From: Acidobacteriota bacterium
GTDB lineage: Bacteria; Acidobacteriota; Terriglobia; Terriglobales; Acidobacteriaceae
Direction of reading: 5' to 3'
Assembly (NCBI GenBank): GCA_021781795.1
Contig: JAJXWA010000002.1
Location: forward strand, 1 to 64,000
DNA length: 64,000 nucleotides
Both the position numbers and the translations under genes were made by a program. Under the pieces are notes generated by a model, which saw only the letters and a list, made by a program, of their open reading frames with translations, made no database searches and was not told the origin of the DNA. Below, in pieces: positions 8,753 to 17,657 of the stretch (positions within the stretch are counted from its first letter, which is position 1; each line of letters starts with the position of its first letter).

Positions 8753-9478
8753 ATGCTCAAGCTCTCCATCCTGCTCGGTCTGCTGGCCGCGCTGGCCGAT
8801 GTTGCCGGCGGGCTTGTGCTGGTGCGGGCACGCGGCATCGAGCGATTTCTGCGCTATTTCGTCGCGCTGGGAGCGGGCTTTCTAATGGCGACCGCGCTGC
8901 TCGAAATGACCCCGGAGAGCGTGCGGCTTAACCCAATCCTGGGCCCCATTCTCATCATGTGCGGGTATTGCGTGGTCCACCTGCTCGAGCACACCATCAA
9001 CGCGCACTTCCACTATGGCGAAGAGACGCACCCCGGTGAGTTTGTCTCGCGCCACACCAGCTACTCGGTACTGGCAGGATTGAGCGTCCATGCGCTCTTT
9101 GACGGCGTGGCCATCGGCTCCGGCTTTGTGGTTAGCTCGGCGCTCGGCTGGCTCATCTTTCTGGCGATCTTTCTGCACAAGGCGCCGGAAGGCTTCACCA
9201 TGGCGAGCGTCATGCTGGCCAGTGGGCGCAGCCGCCAGGTGGCGTTTTCATCAGCAGTGGCGCTGGCCGCAGCCACCATGGGCGGCGTGCTGATCATCGA
9301 ACTGGCGCCGCATTGGATGCCCTACGGTCTTCCGGTATCGGCAGGCGTAGCCCTCTATGTCGGCGCTAGTGATCTGGTGCCTGAGGTCAATCGCGAACCG
9401 GGCATTCGCATGGCCCTAGTCTTCTTTCTTGGAGTCGCGGGCTTTCTGCTGTTACGTACGCTGCTGCCGGCGCTTTGA
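8753..9478 (+). CDS. ZIP family metal transporter
   Basis: 241 aa, about seven to eight hydrophobic segments. ZIP metal-site helices are visible: HALFDGVAIGSGF and HKAPEGFTMASVML, both with the conserved His and the second with the Pro-Glu. A His-containing loop (HLLEHTINAHFHYGEETH) sits between helices. Likely imports Zn2+ or another divalent metal across the inner membrane. Starts six bases after ychF with AAAGG in between, so probably co-transcribed. Convergent with the GT9 gene, only 18 bases away. Confidence 0.85.
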   Translation: MLKLSILLGLLAALADVAGGLVLVRARGIERFLRYFVALGAGFLMATALLEMTPESVRLNPILGPILIMCGYCVVHLLEHTINAHFHYGEETHPGEFVSRHTSYSVLAGLSVHALFDGVAIGSGFVVSSALGWLIFLAIFLHKAPEGFTMASVMLASGRSRQVAFSSAVALAAATMGGVLIIELAPHWMPYGLPVSAGVALYVGASDLVPEVNREPGIRMALVFFLGVAGFLLLRTLLPAL

Positions 9479-9496
9479 CGCCGTTTTCGAGCCGGA

Positions 9497-10738
9497 TCAA
9501 TTAAGCTTTGCCGCAGCCTCGCGCTGCTCTGAGGCGTTGAGCGCAGCGCGCACAGAGGCCAGCACGCGCTCCGGCGATATGGCCTTCATGCAGACTGGGT
9601 CATCACAGGCTGAGTTCTTCTTGTTCGCGGCGGTCACGCAAGGCGAGCAGGCCAGCCCGGCAAAGATGGACTCCGTGTTGCCCAGGCTTCCGTAGAGACT
9701 CGGCGTCTCTGGCCCAAACAGCACGATGGACCGGATGGGTGTGATGGCGGAAAAGTGAGCCGGCCCGCTGTCGTTGGTCACCAGCACACTGGCGAGATGA
9801 TAGAGCGCAACAAGGTCGCGAAGGCTGTGCATCCCTGCAACGCTGCGAATGCGCGGGTGATTGAGCCTGTCCTGCATGGCGAGCGCCTCTTCGCGTTCGG
9901 CGGCGGATCCGGTAATCAGCACGAGAGTGTTCTCCCGCTCCTCCACAATCCTTCGCGCCAGCGTGGAGTAGTTGTCGCGGGGCCAGCGCCGCTGCGGCAG
10001 AAGCTCGGAGCTGTTCGGATTGATCAGCACGATGTGATGAAATCCCGAAGTGAACGCTGGATAGACCTCGCGCACGAGATCCTCCATGCGCTGCAGTCGC
10101 GCTGGCTCAATCTCAGGCTGTGGAACGCGAACTTCGTCATCAGCAATCAAAGTCTTGCTGTAGGAGAGCCTGTCGGCAGGCGTGCGCAGAGCATCCACCA
10201 TCGCGAGAAAGTTCTTCGCCATGTGCATATGCCCGTTGTAGCTTAAGCGGTGGGTGAGCATCTCACCGCGATAGAGTCCCTCGCCGTGAAATCGGTGAAA
10301 GCCCACCCTGCGCCGCGCACTGGAGAGCCCCGTCAGCAGGGCGGAATAGCGGGAAAACAGCTCCAGGTCGATCACCGTGTCGATGCCAGCCTGGCGGACC
10401 CAGAGAAGGAATCGGAGCGAATCAAGTGTGAGCGCCAGAAGGCTCGATGCGCGGATGGTGCGAATATTCGACTCCGGCACCGTCGGAAGCAGCCGCACGC
10501 TCTCTGCGTTGCGCTCAAAGATGAGAAAGAAGATCTCAGATCCAAAAGCTGACTGTGCCCTCTCCAGCGCGGGATTGGCGAGGATGGTCGAACCCATCTC
10601 AGACAACTCGATGAAGAGAATCCTTGCGGGCTTTTCCGGCCCCTTGCGCGCCCCGGCGATGCGCAGCCACTGGGTGCAGAGAAAGCACAGGGGAATGCCC
10701 ATCCAGAAATCGATCCGTCGCATGGTCTCAAGCTTCAT
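9497..10738 (-). CDS. Glycosyltransferase family 9 (heptosyltransferase-like)
   Basis: 413 aa. The N-terminal hydrophobic stretch (RRIDFWMGIPLCFLCTQWL) is a membrane anchor. It is followed by a GT-B fold start (ARILFIELSEMGSTILANPAL), and the donor-site part reads LVTNDSGPAHFSAITPIRSIVLFGPETPSLYG, typical of ADP-heptose:LPS heptosyltransferases. A cysteine-rich tail (CSPCVTAANKKNSACDDPVCM) is common in anchored GT9 enzymes. The start at 10738 has GGAAG seven bases upstream. Likely adds a sugar to lipopolysaccharide or another surface glycan; divergent from the GT-C/GT2 cluster, suggesting a shared role. Confidence 0.85.
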   Translation of the reverse strand: MKLETMRRIDFWMGIPLCFLCTQWLRIAGARKGPEKPARILFIELSEMGSTILANPALERAQSAFGSEIFFLIFERNAESVRLLPTVPESNIRTIRASSLLALTLDSLRFLLWVRQAGIDTVIDLELFSRYSALLTGLSSARRRVGFHRFHGEGLYRGEMLTHRLSYNGHMHMAKNFLAMVDALRTPADRLSYSKTLIADDEVRVPQPEIEPARLQRMEDLVREVYPAFTSGFHHIVLINPNSSELLPQRRWPRDNYSTLARRIVEERENTLVLITGSAAEREEALAMQDRLNHPRIRSVAGMHSLRDLVALYHLASVLVTNDSGPAHFSAITPIRSIVLFGPETPSLYGSLGNTESIFAGLACSPCVTAANKKNSACDDPVCMKAISPERVLASVRAALNASEQREAAAKLN

Positions 10739-10853
10739 CGTTGGCTTCCGTTCCGGCAGGCAATGCTTCCGGGTCGAGTCTAGCATTCATCCAACCATCG
10801 CTCTGGGATGCGGGCAACTTCTCGCGCACCGCTGCTCTACAATCCCCTCAAGG

Positions 10854-12308
10854 ATGTTCAACAAACGAAATCTTATGGCGCTCATCGGCCTCACGCTGCT
10901 CTCTTTCCTGACGATGGGCTACCATCCCGGCCTGGAAGACGATCACGTCTACCTTGCTGCTATTCAGAAAGACCTTCATCCTGCTCTCTATCCGTTCGAT
11001 GCCAAATTCTTTCAGGTTCAGTTGCAGGCAACGGTCTTTGACAAATTGATGGCGAGCTTCGTGCGCTTCACGTCGATTCCTGTGGCCTACGCCGTGCTGC
11101 TCTGGCAAATGGCGACAATCTTCCTCATCCTCGCCGCGGTTGCGCGCATCGTGCGGTTTCTCTTTGCAGACGAGAGAGCCGTCTGGGGCGGCGTCCTGCT
11201 GACAGGTGCCATGCTCACCTTGCCCGTCGCCGGCACAGCCCTCACGCTCGTCGATCAGCATCTGCATCCGCGCGGCATAGCCACAGCCTGCATCCTGCTG
11301 GCCATCTCCGCATTGCAAACCGGCAACCGCTGGACGGCATGCGGGCTTCTTGCGATTGCTTTCCTGCTGCACCCCATCATGGCCGCCTTCGGCCTGTCCT
11401 TCTGCCTCTTTCTGCTTCTCGCGAACTTCACAGGCATGGCTGACAAGCATCCGGCTCTCGCCGCCTTTGCGCCACTCGGTTGGATCTTCGAGCCTCCCAA
11501 CGCTGCATGGAATCAGGCGGCTGCGACTCGCCGCTATTACTTTCTCGCCCGCTGGACCTGGTATGAGTGGCTTGGCGCAATTGGCCCGCTGCTGCTGTTC
11601 TGGCTGCTGGCTCGCTGGTCGAGCAGCTCTGGCTACACCCGGCTGCAACGTTTTGCACGTGTCGTACTTGCCTACAGCGGGTTTCAGCTAGCTGTGGCCT
11701 TGATTATTCAGGCGGTGCCGGCTTGCGTGCGTATCATCCCCTTGCAGCCGATGCGCTATCTTCATTTGGTCTATTTCTTCATGGTGCTCATTGCAGGCTC
11801 GCTTATGGGTCGCTACCTTCTGAAGTCGCAGCCGTTGCGGTGGGCCTGCTGTGCGCTCATCGCATTTGGAGGGATGTTTGCCGGGCAACGAAGCCTCTAC
11901 GCCGCCAGCGCCCATCTGGAGCTTCCGTGGACGAAGCCTGTCAATCCGTGGGTCGAGGCTTTTGTCTGGATCCGGCACAACACCCCGCAGAATGCCTACT
12001 TCGCGCTGGACCCGGACTACATGGAAGCCCCAGGAGAGGACTTCCACAGCTTTCGCGCCTTGGCGGAGAGAAGCGTCATGGCCGACGCGTTGAAAGATGC
12101 TGCGGTGGTGACCCAGGTCCCCGACCTCGGCGCCTCCTGGGTGAGGCAAGTGCAGGCCCAGGCTGGATGGCAATCCTTCGAACAGCAAGACTTTGAGCGG
12201 CTGAAAGCGCAGTTTGGGGTGACATGGGTTCTCGTGGAATCTCCGCGCCAAACAGGCCTTCAATGCGTCTGGCACAACCGCTCGCTGCAAGTCTGTCGCA
12301 TCCCGTAG
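10854..12308 (+). CDS. GT-C-like multi-pass membrane protein, paralogue A
   Basis: 484 aa with about ten hydrophobic helices and a soluble C-terminal domain of roughly 110 aa. The first extracytoplasmic loop carries GYHPGLEDDHVYLAAIQKDLHPALYPFD; an acidic ED pair in this loop is the usual catalytic position of GT-C glycosyltransferases. It is clearly paralogous to the protein at 13284: both share GYHxGxED, LHPxLYPF, the WxWYxWLGxxGPL segment and NPWVxxxxWIRxNTPxNAxFAxD near the C-terminus. I infer transfer of a sugar from a polyprenyl-phosphate donor, possibly the product of the GT2 between the two genes. No characterised relative is recognised. Start at 10854 (AAGG just upstream) or 10875. 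Confidence 0.7.
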   Translation: MFNKRNLMALIGLTLLSFLTMGYHPGLEDDHVYLAAIQKDLHPALYPFDAKFFQVQLQATVFDKLMASFVRFTSIPVAYAVLLWQMATIFLILAAVARIVRFLFADERAVWGGVLLTGAMLTLPVAGTALTLVDQHLHPRGIATACILLAISALQTGNRWTACGLLAIAFLLHPIMAAFGLSFCLFLLLANFTGMADKHPALAAFAPLGWIFEPPNAAWNQAAATRRYYFLARWTWYEWLGAIGPLLLFWLLARWSSSSGYTRLQRFARVVLAYSGFQLAVALIIQAVPACVRIIPLQPMRYLHLVYFFMVLIAGSLMGRYLLKSQPLRWACCALIAFGGMFAGQRSLYAASAHLELPWTKPVNPWVEAFVWIRHNTPQNAYFALDPDYMEAPGEDFHSFRALAERSVMADALKDAAVVTQVPDLGASWVRQVQAQAGWQSFEQQDFERLKAQFGVTWVLVESPRQTGLQCVWHNRSLQVCRIP

Positions 12309-12489
12309 ATGCGACCGAGCTAGGCCACGCTCCGTATTTTCCGACGCTTCGCAAGGCTCCACAAGAAGCGGCGCGACACTGCCTGGATGAGCATCCTGCG
12401 CATGAATCGTTTGTCATCTGCTCCCCTGCTGTGCCTGAATGCGTCGTATCATTAATATTTAGAAAGTGGTATCGAGCCCATCACCCCGC

Positions 12490-13287
12490 ATGATCAATGG
12501 AAAGAAAGTCGTTGTCGTTCTTCCGGCCTACAACGCCGAAAAGACATTGGAGCAGACCGTACGCGAAATCGCCAGTACGGTAGACGCTTGCATCCTGGTG
12601 GATGACCACAGTTCGGATGCAACCGCGCAGCTTGCAAACAAGCTCGGCATCCAGGTGCACGTACATCCGCAGAACCGCGGCTACGGCGGAAACCAGAAGA
12701 CCTGTTACGCGGCTGCACTGGCGGCCGGCGCAGACATCGTCGTGATGGTGCATCCGGATTATCAGTACTCGCCCCTGCTGGTGGAACCGATGGCGAGCAT
12801 GATCGCTTACGGCGTCTATGACGTGGTGCTGGGCTCCCGCATCCTCGGCGGCGGCGCTCTCAAGGGAGGCATGCCGCGTTACAAATACTACGCCAATCGC
12901 TTTCTCACATTCGTTGAGAACGTCGCTCTCGGGGCCAAGCTGTCGGAGTATCACACCGGCCTGCGCGCCTACAGCAAAGAATTGCTGCTGTCGCTCCCCT
13001 TCGAGGCAAACTCGGAAGACTTCGTCTTCGACAATCAGTTTCTGGCTCAGTGCATTTACCTGGGCGCAAGGATCGGCGAGGTCTCCTGCCCCACTCGTTA
13101 TTTTCCTGAGGCTTCTTCCATCAATTTTAGGCGCAGCGCGATTTATGGTCTGGGGGTCCTGCTCACGACGCTCGATTGCGTCGCGGCCAGGCTTGGCATC
13201 TATCGCAAACCCACATTCGATTTTCCCCCCATGCAACTCCACCGGCAAAATCAACCTCTGCCTGGGACACTGAAGGAGCTTGAATGA
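12490..13287 (+). CDS. GT2 family, DPM1-like polyprenyl-phosphate glycosyltransferase
   Basis: 265 aa. GT-A fold: VVVVLPAYNAEKTLEQTV, then VDDHSSD and QNRGYGGNQKTCYAAAL, MVHPDYQYSP (acidic metal site), GSRILGGGALKGGMPRYKYYANRF and SEYHTGLRAYSKELL. This is the DPM1-like branch that makes polyprenyl-phosphate sugars or undecaprenyl-linked donors; there is no C-terminal membrane extension. ATG at 12490 or GTG at 12466 may be the start. Its stop overlaps the next start (ATGA), implying translational coupling with the second GT-C-like gene. Confidence 0.85.
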   Translation: MINGKKVVVVLPAYNAEKTLEQTVREIASTVDACILVDDHSSDATAQLANKLGIQVHVHPQNRGYGGNQKTCYAAALAAGADIVVMVHPDYQYSPLLVEPMASMIAYGVYDVVLGSRILGGGALKGGMPRYKYYANRFLTFVENVALGAKLSEYHTGLRAYSKELLLSLPFEANSEDFVFDNQFLAQCIYLGARIGEVSCPTRYFPEASSINFRRSAIYGLGVLLTTLDCVAARLGIYRKPTFDFPPMQLHRQNQPLPGTLKELE

Positions 13288-14804
13288 AGCACTCCCCAGA
13301 CGGGCGCATGCCCTATCTGCGTCTGGGAGCTCTAACTGCAATCGCGCTGGTAATTCATGGGTACCATCTCGGCGTTGAAGATGCCGAGATTTACATCCCC
13401 GCAGCAAGAAAGCTCCTCCACCCAGATCTTTACCCGTTCGCGACGGAGTTTTTCACGTCGCATCAGCACCTGTCTGCATTTGCGCCTATTCTAGCGTGGA
13501 CGGCGCGCCTGACCCATCTCTCACTCGATTCGACACTTTTCGCATGGTACCTGCTCGGCATCTATGCTCTGCTTGCTTCCAGTTGGATTCTTGTGCGCGC
13601 CTGCTTTCAGTCCCCAAGAGCCCGGTGGACAGCTATCCTGCTCCTGACTGCGGTCATGAGCATGCCGGCCACGAACACAGGCTTGCTGCTTGTAGATCCA
13701 TACCTCACTGCGCGATCGCTCTCGACACCGCTCACGCTCTTTGCATTGGCCAGTTTTCTCGAGAAGCGCTATGTTCGAGTCGCAATTGCGGTGCTCCTGA
13801 CGGCCTGCATTCATCCGCAGATGGTGACGTATCTTCTCTTTCTCGCACTGGTCATGTGGATCACGGGAAGAAGACAGCGTCAGGCCCACGCACCGGTTCC
13901 CGTGGTCGCATCTGCGCTCGGCGTTCTGCCTACGGGCTTTCAATTGTCGCCTGCCACCGGCGCCTACCGCGAAGCGCTGTACTCCAGGGACTACTTCTTT
14001 CTTTACAACTGGGCCTGGTATCACTGGCTTGGAATGCTGGGCCCTCTGGCGATTCTGGCGTGGTTCTGGAAGGCGAATCTCCGCGGCGTCACCCCCGAGT
14101 TCAAGCGCCTTAGTTTTGCGCTCATACCGTTCGGTCTGGTTTCCATCGCCGCTGCAGCGATTTTGTCTTCCTCTCCGGAATTTGAAATGTTCGTCCGCCT
14201 GCAGCCGTTGCGGACCTTCCATCTCATCACGCTGGTCTTTCTCCTCCTGCTCGGCGGCGTGCTGGGCGAGTATCTCGCTCGGGGCAGATCGTGGGTGCCG
14301 GCTGCCCTCGTGCTTCCTATCGCGGCGGGTATGTATCTCGTCTCCAGTCAAACCTATCCAAATAGCCCGCAGGTTGAGTGGCCCTGGGCCGTCAGTTCCA
14401 ATCCTTGGGTGAGGACATTGATGTGGATCCGCGGCAACACCCCGCGCAATGCGGTCTTCGCAGTCGACGCGCGGTACTTCAAAGACGGCGTGGTTGACTT
14501 GCACGGATTTCGCGCCATCTCAGAACGCGCGGCCCTGGCCGACCAGTACAAGGACAGCGGCGTTGTCTCGCTCTTCCCTGCTCTCGCCGACGAGTGGAAG
14601 CAGATGAGCACAGCGACCACTGGCTTGAACCGCTTTTCGATCGACCAGTTCCAAGCGCTCCATCGACAGTATCCTCAGGTCTCATGGGTCGTGATTCACG
14701 GCCCTGCGCCATCGGGAATGGACTGTCCCTACGTAAGAGACGGCTTCAGCGTGTGCCACATGCCCGCACCTGAAACCGGCACAGCCAACCGTGCCGGTCT
14801 TTAA
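13284..14804 (+). CDS. GT-C-like multi-pass membrane protein, paralogue B
   Basis: 506 aa, about ten to eleven hydrophobic helices and a C-terminal soluble domain. GYHLGVEDAEIYIPAARKLL gives the same ED loop as paralogue A, and AVSSNPWVRTLMWIRGNTPR parallels its C-terminal part. Starts inside the stop of the GT2 gene (4-base overlap). I infer a polyprenyl-phosphate-sugar-dependent glycosyltransferase of the inner membrane acting on a periplasmic acceptor; the acceptor is unknown. Either of the two paralogues could instead be a scaffold or transporter, since GT-C activity rests on topology and one acidic motif. Confidence 0.7.
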   Translation: MKHSPDGRMPYLRLGALTAIALVIHGYHLGVEDAEIYIPAARKLLHPDLYPFATEFFTSHQHLSAFAPILAWTARLTHLSLDSTLFAWYLLGIYALLASSWILVRACFQSPRARWTAILLLTAVMSMPATNTGLLLVDPYLTARSLSTPLTLFALASFLEKRYVRVAIAVLLTACIHPQMVTYLLFLALVMWITGRRQRQAHAPVPVVASALGVLPTGFQLSPATGAYREALYSRDYFFLYNWAWYHWLGMLGPLAILAWFWKANLRGVTPEFKRLSFALIPFGLVSIAAAAILSSSPEFEMFVRLQPLRTFHLITLVFLLLLGGVLGEYLARGRSWVPAALVLPIAAGMYLVSSQTYPNSPQVEWPWAVSSNPWVRTLMWIRGNTPRNAVFAVDARYFKDGVVDLHGFRAISERAALADQYKDSGVVSLFPALADEWKQMSTATTGLNRFSIDQFQALHRQYPQVSWVVIHGPAPSGMDCPYVRDGFSVCHMPAPETGTANRAGL

Positions 14805-14917
14805 CGGTCTCCTCGTCCGCCTGCGCTGACGAAGAACCGGCACCTGCCGGGCTTGGAGATTTTCGCTCCATCCAGCAGAATGAAAAGAGTAATCCTTTCT
14901 CGCGAGGAACCGGGTCC

Positions 14918-16324
14918 ATGCTGAATGTATCGCAGCGGCTCATCGTTGGGTTTGTCATCCTGGCCGCTCTTATGGCCGTCATGCTTGTGACGGCACGCGG
15001 GGCACTGGCCAGCGCAGGTCTCGCTGGGCTGGCCGGTCTGCTTGCTTTCGCATTCCTGATTGTTGGAGCTTCGACGATCTGGTCCATTCTACGGCCGATT
15101 CACAGTCTGGCGCGTGATGCAAGGCGCATGGCCCAGGGCGACCTGGACCATCGTGTCGCCTGGTCGAGCCGCGACGACTTCGGCGTTCTGGCCAGCGAGC
15201 TTAACCGGCTCGGCAGCCGTCTCCGCGAACTGCGCGATACCGAGGCTGGACGGAAGCAGATGGAGTTTCAGCTTTCCGACGCGGTTCTCCAATCGATCTT
15301 TGAGCCGGTAATCGTGACGGACAGCAAGGGGCATATCCTCAAGGTGAACCAGGCTGCCGAAGAAGTTCTGGGCGAGGCCGCCAGGGACCGCATGGCTCTG
15401 ACGACCACGCCTGGAGGGGACAAGATTCTCAACGCAATACGAGACGCTGTGGCCATGCAGAAAGCGGTTGCCACAGAGGGTGACGCGGCCATGCTGCCTC
15501 TGCGCATCGGCAAGCAGGCCCGCAGTTACCGCTTGCGAACGACGCCTATGAGGAACGCCGACGGCCACCTGCTCGGCACCGTCACGACGCTGGAAGATGT
15601 GACCACCGTGCAGGACACCGATCGCTTCAAAACCCGCTTTATCGAAGTGGCCAGCAGCAAGCTGCGCGGTCCTCTGCTTCAGGTGCGCCGCGGCATCTAT
15701 GCCATGGTACAGGGATTCAGTGGCGCACTCACTCCCCTGCAGACTGACTTGGTGAGCGAGATCAGCACTCAGGCCGAGAAACTCGACGACCTTATGTCAG
15801 ATTTGATTCAAGTGGCAGAGCTGGATAGCGGAAAGCGCGACATCCAATTTGAAAAAGTCAGGCCGATTGTTCTTCTGACAGAAGCGCGCGATCGCTACTG
15901 CGAGGAGGCCGCGGAAAAGAAGGTTCGTATCGAGGTCAGCGCCTATGCCGATCTCTCGTTGATTCGAGCCGACCGCCGCGCGGTGCGTTCCATTCTCGAT
16001 AATCTGCTCTCGAACGCCTTGCGCTACACTCCAGCTCAGGGAGAGATCGTTCTCGCGGCAGAGGAGATGAAGGACTACGTACAGTTCTCGGTCCGAGATT
16101 CTGGACGCGGAATTGAGACTGAACGCCTCAGCACCATCTTCGATCGCTTTAACGCTTTTTCGGAAAGCGGCACAGGCATGGGGCTGGCCCTGGTGCGCCG
16201 CCTGGTCGAAACCCTGAACGGGCAGATCGCCGTTGAGAGCCGGCTGGGCCACGGCACCACATTCCGCTTCACCCTGCCGGTCGCGACCGTGGAAAGCGTA
16301 AGTCATCCGGTAGAGGTGGGCTGA
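14918..16324 (+). CDS. Sensor histidine-kinase-like protein lacking the phospho-acceptor His
   Basis: 468 aa. Two N-terminal membrane helices (about 10-55), a HAMP linker (RPIHSLARDARRMAQGDLDHRV), a PAS domain (about 120-230), a dimerisation region and a full HATPase_c domain (N-box LDNLLSNALRYTP, DSGRGI, GTGMGLALVRRL). The H-box, normally SHELRTPL, reads SSKLRGPL around residues 246-253, so Ser247 stands where the phosphorylated His should be. It therefore cannot work as a standard autokinase, although ATP binding looks intact. Only 3 bases separate it from the KdpD-domain gene, so the two are probably one operon and may form one split sensor. No response regulator is adjacent. Confidence 0.85.
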   Translation: MLNVSQRLIVGFVILAALMAVMLVTARGALASAGLAGLAGLLAFAFLIVGASTIWSILRPIHSLARDARRMAQGDLDHRVAWSSRDDFGVLASELNRLGSRLRELRDTEAGRKQMEFQLSDAVLQSIFEPVIVTDSKGHILKVNQAAEEVLGEAARDRMALTTTPGGDKILNAIRDAVAMQKAVATEGDAAMLPLRIGKQARSYRLRTTPMRNADGHLLGTVTTLEDVTTVQDTDRFKTRFIEVASSKLRGPLLQVRRGIYAMVQGFSGALTPLQTDLVSEISTQAEKLDDLMSDLIQVAELDSGKRDIQFEKVRPIVLLTEARDRYCEEAAEKKVRIEVSAYADLSLIRADRRAVRSILDNLLSNALRYTPAQGEIVLAAEEMKDYVQFSVRDSGRGIETERLSTIFDRFNAFSESGTGMGLALVRRLVETLNGQIAVESRLGHGTTFRFTLPVATVESVSHPVEVG

Positions 16325-16327
16325 CCA

Positions 16328-17449
16328 ATGGCCGAGATTCAAGTTGAGCGCCACCCTGAAGCCGCTAGACTGCGCGTCTATATTGGAGCGGCGCCCGGTG
16401 TAGGCAAGACATTCCACATGCTCGAGGATGCGCATCTGAAGCGCAGGCAGGGTCTCGACATTGTCATCGGCCTCGTGGAACCGCATGGCCGTGCTGAAAC
16501 ATCGGCAAAGATTGGTGACCTCGAAGTTGTTCCCCTGCGGGTGATCCCCTATCGCGGCGTGGAACTGAAAGAGATGGATGTGGAGGCGATCCTTGCGCGC
16601 CGCCCCCATACCGTAGTTGTTGACGAGCTGGCGCACACCAATGTACCCGGCAGCAAGAATCGCAAGCGGTATGAGGATGTGCTGGAGTTGTTGGATGCCG
16701 GCATCAACGTGATGACGGCAGTGAATATCCAGCACCTGGAGACGCTGAACGACGCCGTCAGCCGCTCTGCGAATACCGTGATTCGCGAAACCATCCCGGA
16801 TAGCTTCCTCAAGCGCGCCGATGAAGTAGTGAACGTCGATGTTACCGTGGAAGAGCTTCGGCAGCGGCTGCGCGAAGGCAAGATCTATGCACCGGAAAAG
16901 GTGGAGCAGTCTCTGGCCAACTTCTTCCGCAAAGGGAATCTGAACCTGCTGCGCGAGCTCTCGCTGCGGGCAACCGCGGAGCAGGTGAGCAAGAGCGCGT
17001 CCGACTACCGTCGCACCCAAGGACTGGAACAGGCCCCAATTCCTGAGAAGGTGATGGTGTGCCTAAGCACGCGTCCCGGCACTGAGCGGTTGCTGCGCGT
17101 CGGCGCTCGCGTTGCGGGGCGTCTTGCGAGCAATTGGTATGCGGTGTACGTGACGCCCCCGCAAGACAAAGGACACAGCGACCCTGGCGCTCATATGCGC
17201 CTGCAGGAATATCAGCGCATGGCACGCGATCTGGGCGCGCAGGTTGTGAACCTAACAGACAAGAACGTCTCGGACGCGCTGATTCGTTTTGCTCAGCAGG
17301 AAAGCATCTCACACGTCATCTTCGGGCAGTCCGTGCGATCCCGCTGGGACATCCTGCTGCGCGGTTCGGTGCTCAATCGCTTCCTCGCCGAGGTGCGCGA
17401 TGTCACCGTGCAGGTCGTGCCAATGCAGAGGCCGCTGCGCCGCGGCTAG
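16328..17449 (+). CDS. Stand-alone KdpD sensor domain with universal stress (USP) domain
   Basis: 373 aa. Residues 15-225 are the KdpD N-terminal sensor: Walker A GAAPGVGKTF (20-29), then VIGLVEPHGR, VVVDELAHTNVPGSK (Walker B Asp99-Glu100), RYEDVLELLDAGI and TAVNIQHLETLNDAV. Residues about 235-365 are a USP domain (VMVCLSTRPGTERLLRVGARVA ... HVIFGQSVRSRWDILLRGSVLNRFL). Normal KdpD continues into four membrane helices and a kinase (near 900 aa); here those parts are absent and a kinase-like protein is encoded just upstream. No kdpFABC or kdpE is in the window. Probably binds ATP and a second messenger or K+-related signal and acts with its neighbour. Confidence 0.85.
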   Translation: MAEIQVERHPEAARLRVYIGAAPGVGKTFHMLEDAHLKRRQGLDIVIGLVEPHGRAETSAKIGDLEVVPLRVIPYRGVELKEMDVEAILARRPHTVVVDELAHTNVPGSKNRKRYEDVLELLDAGINVMTAVNIQHLETLNDAVSRSANTVIRETIPDSFLKRADEVVNVDVTVEELRQRLREGKIYAPEKVEQSLANFFRKGNLNLLRELSLRATAEQVSKSASDYRRTQGLEQAPIPEKVMVCLSTRPGTERLLRVGARVAGRLASNWYAVYVTPPQDKGHSDPGAHMRLQEYQRMARDLGAQVVNLTDKNVSDALIRFAQQESISHVIFGQSVRSRWDILLRGSVLNRFLAEVRDVTVQVVPMQRPLRRG

Positions 17450-17513
17450 CGCTGCTCCGCATCGCTGGAGCCACGACGCGCCCTGTGTTAGCTTGGAATC
17501 AGCGGCCTAGAAC

Positions 17514-17589
17514 GAGCTCGTAGCTCAGCAGGTAGAGCAACGCCCTTTTAAGGCGTGGGTCCTGGGTTCGAATCCCAGCGAGCTCACCA
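17514..17589 (+). tRNA. tRNA-Lys (anticodon TTT)
   Basis: Acceptor stem GAGCTCG (17514-17520) pairs with CGAGCTC (17579-17585). The D-arm AGCTCAGCAGGTAGAGC, anticodon stem ACGCC/GGCGT around loop CTTTTAA (anticodon TTT) and T-arm GGGTTCGAATCCC all fit. Discriminator A at 17586; CCA (17587-17589) is encoded. No integrase or direct repeat of its 3' end was seen nearby. Confidence 0.95.
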
Positions 17590-17657
17590 CTCCTTCCGGC
17601 CGCGGCCACCCCGCCTCATTACCAGACAGCTAACCTCTCCGCCGCAAGGAGCCTACC

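Noticed and set aside
15797-17020. 407-codon minus-strand frame spanning the kinase-like and KdpD-domain genes
   Set aside because: Crosses two well-supported plus-strand genes and has no recognisable domain.
14918-17449. A frameshifted single kdpD gene
   Set aside because: Domain order is reversed (kinase-like part first, KdpD sensor second), and both genes have complete starts and stops, so they are not halves of one broken kdpD.
17514-17589. tRNA-Lys as an integration site of a genomic island
   Set aside because: No integrase gene and no direct repeat of the tRNA 3' end was seen in the following few kilobases; neighbours look like ordinary core genes. The same holds for tRNA-Leu at 24413-24501.
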